A DNA stretch of 64,000 nucleotides from Litoreibacter arenae DSM 19593 (GTDB lineage: Bacteria > Pseudomonadota > Alphaproteobacteria > Rhodobacterales > Rhodobacteraceae). A model generated the notes under the pieces. The model did no database searches and was not told where the DNA came from. It was given only the letters and a program-made list of their open reading frames with translations. The position numbers and the translations under genes were made by a program. Of this stretch, positions 60,714-64,000 are shown piece by piece (the stretch's first letter is position 1; each line of letters begins with the position of its first letter). The stretch lies in contig NZ_KE557310.1 in assembly GCF_000442275.2 (NCBI RefSeq), positions 307,933 to 371,932 on the forward strand, read 5' to 3'.

Positions 60714-61901
60714 GTGTCAGGCGACACACATCCTTCAGGTTTCCGGCGCATTCTGCGGCGTGAGAGGCGTCATATCGCGTCCCGCCCCTCGCTGGCGTTC
60801 ATGCTGGCCCCAATGCCGCTGTTGATCTTTCTGACCCTCGCCGCGGTCTTTGCGCCGGGTTTGCCGCGCGACCTGCCGGTTGCGGTGGTGGACCTTGATG
60901 GATCAACCCTGTCGCGCCAGCTGGTGCGCATGGTCGACGGCGCATCAGACGTGGCGGTGACCCAGCAGGTACCGTCCTTGAGCGAAGCACGTCAGGCGCT
61001 TATCGCCCGGGACGTCTATGCGATCTTGATGATCCCGCCAGAGATGGAGCGAAATCTGTTTCTGGAACAAAGCCCTGAAATCGTGATCTTCTCCAACAGC
61101 CAGTTCCTTGCATCAGGAGGGGCAGCGGCGCGCAGTATGGGCACCTCGGTTCTGACTCTCGCGGCGGGCGTATCGCTGCGTTTGCTGGAATCCAACGGCG
61201 TCGGACCGGACCGCGCCATGGACCTGATAACGCCGATCCCGGTGCAGCAAAGCCCGCTGTTCAATCCCTCACTCGACTACATCCAGTTCCTGCTGTCGGC
61301 GATTATCCCGACCGTCATGCAGATCTTCATCTGCGCCGCCGCCGTGTTGTCGTTTTCGCGTGAGCGACATTCACCGGGCGGCCTGTCGAACTTCTTGCAG
61401 CAATCCGGCTCGGCGGCTCAGGGGATAGCTGGCAAATTGCTGCCCTATACGGTGCTGGGAACCCTTGTTCTCCTGCTTGGGGATGTGTTGCTTTTCACCT
61501 TCTTCGGGGCTGATTTTCGCGGAAATGTCCTGGTGTTCTTCCTCAACGGGCTGTTGTTCATTCTGGCCTGTCAGATGCTGGGCGCTTTGATCGCGATGTT
61601 TGCCACAAGCGCAACCGGAGCCTTGGGCATGATGGCCGTCATCGTCGCACCGGCATTTGGGTTCGCGGGGGTCAGCTTCCCACGCTTTGGAATGTCAGGT
61701 TTCGCCCAAGCCTGGGGGTCGATCATCCCGCTGACGCCATACCTTGAATTGCGCACGGACCAGACCCTTCGCGGGGCGCCGTTGCAGTATTCGGCGCCGA
61801 CGATGCTATGGCTGTTCGCCCTTCTGATCGTGTTCACGACACTGTTGTGGATCATGCTACACATGCGGGCGCGGGCTGTGACCGCAGGGGGTGAAACGTG
61901 A
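60714..61901 (+). CDS. ABC-2 type permease (export), first of a pair
   Basis: This 395-residue inner-membrane protein has one N-terminal helix (LAFMLAPMPLLIFLTLAAVF), a large periplasmic domain (about 55-190, LPVAVVDLDGSTLSRQLVRM) and five further helices (about 195-385). This is the YhiH/YbhS-like ABC-2 exporter layout. The GTG start lies four bases after the adaptor gene. It should pair with the next permease, but no ATP-binding subunit is encoded nearby. Confidence 0.87.
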   Translation: MSGDTHPSGFRRILRRERRHIASRPSLAFMLAPMPLLIFLTLAAVFAPGLPRDLPVAVVDLDGSTLSRQLVRMVDGASDVAVTQQVPSLSEARQALIARDVYAILMIPPEMERNLFLEQSPEIVIFSNSQFLASGGAAARSMGTSVLTLAAGVSLRLLESNGVGPDRAMDLITPIPVQQSPLFNPSLDYIQFLLSAIIPTVMQIFICAAAVLSFSRERHSPGGLSNFLQQSGSAAQGIAGKLLPYTVLGTLVLLLGDVLLFTFFGADFRGNVLVFFLNGLLFILACQMLGALIAMFATSATGALGMMAVIVAPAFGFAGVSFPRFGMSGFAQAWGSIIPLTPYLELRTDQTLRGAPLQYSAPTMLWLFALLIVFTTLLWIMLHMRARAVTAGGET

Positions 61902-63034
61902 GTGCGCTGCGCCGTTTCATGACCGAGATCATCGGCGTCTTGCGCAATCTGTTCGCAGATTCCAGCGCCCGCATGACGATGATCGCGGGCATTTTGGTTT
62001 ATAGCGCGTTGTATCCGCAGCCCTTCGTCGGAGAGGTTTTGCGCGATGTGCCCATCGCGGTTATCGATCAGGACAATTCTACCGAAAGCCGGAAACTGCT
62101 GCGCCTTATCGACGCCAACGACCATGTCGCCATCATGGCCGCTGTCCCCAATATGGAGGCCGCCCGCGATGCATTCTTCAAGCGCGACGTCTATGGCATC
62201 GTCATCATTCCGGCTGGCTTTGAACGCAATCTTCTGACCGGAGCCCCCGCGCCGATCGCCGCCTTCGGCGATGGCAGCTATCTGCTGGTCTATTCCAACA
62301 TCATGGGCGCGGTTACCAGTGTCGCCCGCGCCATGGGTGTCGAAGTCAACCTTGCGCGCCTGACCGACACCGGCATGGATGAGGATCAGGCACGAACGGC
62401 TTTGGCCCCAGTGACCGTCACAAATATCGCGGTATTCAATCCACAGGGCGGCTATGCCAGCTATGTGGTTCCGGCGTCCTTCGTTTTGATCCTTCAGCAG
62501 ACGCTGCTTATGGGTATCGGCTTGCTCCACGCCGGGCGCAGGTTTCCCACCGGGCTTGGGATGTGGGCGGCACCTGTTGCCTATATCGGATTATATCTGG
62601 GCTGGATCGCATTCACTCAACTGCTGTTACCGGCTTTCTACGGCATCCCGAGGGTGGGAAACATCGGCACGCTGATGCTGATCGGCCTGCCGTTCCTGAG
62701 CGCCTGTACCGCGTTGGGATTTGCCCTCGCTCTCTTGATCCCGCGGCGTGAAGGCGTGGTGTTCTTTCTGGTGGTCATGGGGCTGCCGCTTTTCTTTCTG
62801 TCGGGCATCGCATGGCCGATTGAATCCATCCCCGAATATCTGCACATGCTGTCGCTGCTTGTGCCGTCTTCCAGCGCGATTTCAGCCTTTGTCGCGGTCA
62901 ATCAAATGGGAGCGACACCGAAGGACATTGCGGACGCGGTGCAAATTCAGATCATCCTCGCCTTCGGGTATACGTTGTTGGCCATCTTGATCTACCGGAT
63001 CAAGGGAGCACAGCATCAGGTTACCGGCTCCTGA
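61898..63034 (+). CDS. ABC-2 type permease (export), second of a pair
   Basis: This 378-residue homologue of the upstream permease has the same plan: N-terminal helix (ILVYSALYPQPFVG), periplasmic domain beginning VPIAVIDQDNSTESRKLLRL, and C-terminal helices with FLSGIAWPIESIPEYLHML near residue 305. The GTG start overlaps the upstream gene by four bases (GTGA). Together they would form a heterodimeric membrane domain. The ATPase must be supplied from elsewhere, or the system works in an unusual way. Confidence 0.87.
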   Translation: MSALRRFMTEIIGVLRNLFADSSARMTMIAGILVYSALYPQPFVGEVLRDVPIAVIDQDNSTESRKLLRLIDANDHVAIMAAVPNMEAARDAFFKRDVYGIVIIPAGFERNLLTGAPAPIAAFGDGSYLLVYSNIMGAVTSVARAMGVEVNLARLTDTGMDEDQARTALAPVTVTNIAVFNPQGGYASYVVPASFVLILQQTLLMGIGLLHAGRRFPTGLGMWAAPVAYIGLYLGWIAFTQLLLPAFYGIPRVGNIGTLMLIGLPFLSACTALGFALALLIPRREGVVFFLVVMGLPLFFLSGIAWPIESIPEYLHMLSLLVPSSSAISAFVAVNQMGATPKDIADAVQIQIILAFGYTLLAILIYRIKGAQHQVTGS

Positions 63035-63167
63035 TGGATGTCCGGTGGGAACTTTTCGATGCGGGTGGGTAGCTGAGATTACGGGTGCTGACATGCGGAG
63101 CGCCCAACCTTGGCCACTGCAACTGAAACAGCCGTTGCCTTCTTAATGCCGAGTTTGGTCGGCGGCA

Positions 63168-63204
63168 GGCCGATACCGGATCGTGTGACTTACCGATATC
63201 GGCC
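63168..63204 (-). terminator. Hairpin downstream of the catalase gene
   Basis: GGCCGATA / TATCGGCC with an inner CGG/CCG extension across a one-base mismatch lies 14 bases past the catalase stop on the minus strand. There is no clear T-run, so it may be an inefficient terminator or an mRNA 3'-end stabiliser. Confidence 0.4.
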
Positions 63205-63217
63205 AATTATCTTACGC

Positions 63218-64000
63218 TTAACCTTCGCGCACGCCTTTTTCGACTCGTTCGCCCAGCGTCTTGTCAACGTTGCGCCAGTATTCAAAGGCGCGCTTCAAGA
63301 TCGGCTCGGACACGCCGCCTTTGAGGTGGCCGACGATATTGCTAACCAGCCGATCACGGGCGGCATCATCCAGCACGTCGCGCACCAGCGTTCCGGCCTG
63401 ACCCCAATCGTCATCGTCTTCACGCAGCGTATAGGCGCTGCGCACCATATCGCCATCGGCGTGCCACTTTCCGGCATCATCGGTAAGCGACGGATCGGCA
63501 TGTGGCCCACCATAAGAGTTTGGCGCGTAAACCGGATCGCTGACGTTATCGACCCGCATCGCACCATCCTTGCTGTAGCTGTGGACAGGTGATTTCGGGC
63601 GGTTGACCGGGATCTGTGCAAAATTTGCCCCCAGTCGCGCCCGATGGGCGTCGGAGTAGGAGAAACTGCGACCGAGCAGCATCTTGTCGGGGCTGAGACC
63701 GATGCCACGCACCAAACTGTCAGGCGCAAATGCGGCCTGTTCGATTTGGGTGTGGAAATCGGTGGGGTTTTTGTTCAGCGTCAGCTTGCCCACCTCGATC
63801 AGCGGGTAATCTGCGTGCGGCCAAACCTTGGTGAGATCGAACGGGTTGAAGCGGTAGGTCTTGGCCTCCTCAAACGGCATGATCTGCATATGCAGCGTCC
63901 AGGTGGGGAAATCGCCGTCCTTGATCGCATTGAACAGATCACGGCGGTGGTAATCGCCATCTTGTCCGTCTTCAGAGATAATGGTCTTCAGAGCGGCCTG
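63218..64000 (-). CDS. Heme catalase, C-terminal 260 residues (5' end beyond window)
   Basis: The frame is open to the window edge, so only the C-terminal part is seen. It contains FNPFDLTKVWPHADYPLIEVG and the proximal heme-ligand region GRSFSYSDAHRARLGANF with its tyrosine. The later SYGGPHADPSL and the charged C-terminal tail are typical of small-subunit clade catalases, which convert hydrogen peroxide to water and oxygen. The visible part corresponds to the region after the distal His/Asn residues, which lie outside the window. It is convergent with the efflux operon. Confidence 0.93.
   Translation of the reverse strand, partial: QAALKTIISEDGQDGDYHRRDLFNAIKDGDFPTWTLHMQIMPFEEAKTYRFNPFDLTKVWPHADYPLIEVGKLTLNKNPTDFHTQIEQAAFAPDSLVRGIGLSPDKMLLGRSFSYSDAHRARLGANFAQIPVNRPKSPVHSYSKDGAMRVDNVSDPVYAPNSYGGPHADPSLTDDAGKWHADGDMVRSAYTLREDDDDWGQAGTLVRDVLDDAARDRLVSNIVGHLKGGVSEPILKRAFEYWRNVDKTLGERVEKGVREG

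Noticed and set aside
1..64000. CRISPR arrays, insertion sequences, prophage or integrase genes
   Set aside because: No regularly spaced repeats, transposases, integrases, terminal repeats or phage structural genes were seen on either strand.

Overview
The window is about 64 kb of high-GC bacterial DNA from an alphaproteobacterium, most likely a marine Rhodobacteraceae (Roseobacter-group) species. Supporting signs are a divergent COQ9-rpsU pair, a TrcR-type (DUF1013) cell-cycle regulator, a 44-residue aa3-oxidase subunit IV, the pyrB/pyrC'/plsY block, TRAP transporters, perfect CtrA-type TTAA-N7-TTAA sites, and short intergenic elements that recur in this family. These assignments rest on reading the sequence and on remembered family features; no search was run.

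Layout. 1-13.9 kb: an rRNA methyltransferase cut by the window edge, an SDR protein lacking its catalytic lysine, a periplasmic CpdB nucleotidase, trcR, an RNase T2, a structured intergenic RNA candidate, quinone oxidoreductase/COQ9/rpsU, a striking natterin-like protein (aerolysin-like segment, DM9-like repeats and a peptidoglycan-binding domain), a lipoprotein, the small oxidase subunit, and an acyl-CoA dehydrogenase/MBL/DUF6173 operon. 14-22.7 kb: tsaC, yqgE and a DsbD-type domain protein, a two-gene RND efflux system, moaB and a uracil-DNA glycosylase. 22.8-35 kb: pyrimidine genes (pyrB with a metal-site-defective dihydroorotase, PyrC'), plsY, a TPR protein, gshA, rsmE, ubiA, an OmpA-family protein, and moaE-moaD-pgsA. 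35.1-45.8 kb: a minus-strand catabolic block for gluconate/idonate and for small peptides or N-acyl compounds (ABC importer, aldehyde dehydrogenase, SDR, P1 aminopeptidase, M20 deacylase). It separates pgsA-moaD-moaE from uvrC. 46-51 kb: uvrC and a tight sohB-small ORF-antiporter-SDR operon. 51-59.4 kb: a wrecked aminotransferase pseudogene, then a hexuronate/idonate locus (IdnD-type dehydrogenase, TRAP importer and FCD-family regulator, divergent from uxuA-uxuB). 59.7-63 kb: an HlyD adaptor with two ABC-2 permeases and no ATPase. The window ends inside a catalase gene.

How the parts cooperate: the TRAP importer with UxuB and UxuA can feed fructuronate/mannonate toward 2-keto-3-deoxygluconate. 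The idonate dehydrogenase at 52-53 kb and the 5-keto-gluconate reductase plus gluconokinase at 35-36 kb form the steps of an idonate-to-6-phosphogluconate route, although they lie about 16 kb apart. MoaB, MoaD and MoaE supply parts of molybdenum-cofactor synthesis.

The strongest candidate for something new is the natterin-like gene at 8.1-9.8 kb, with the structured non-coding elements and the orphan CtrA-type site around it.
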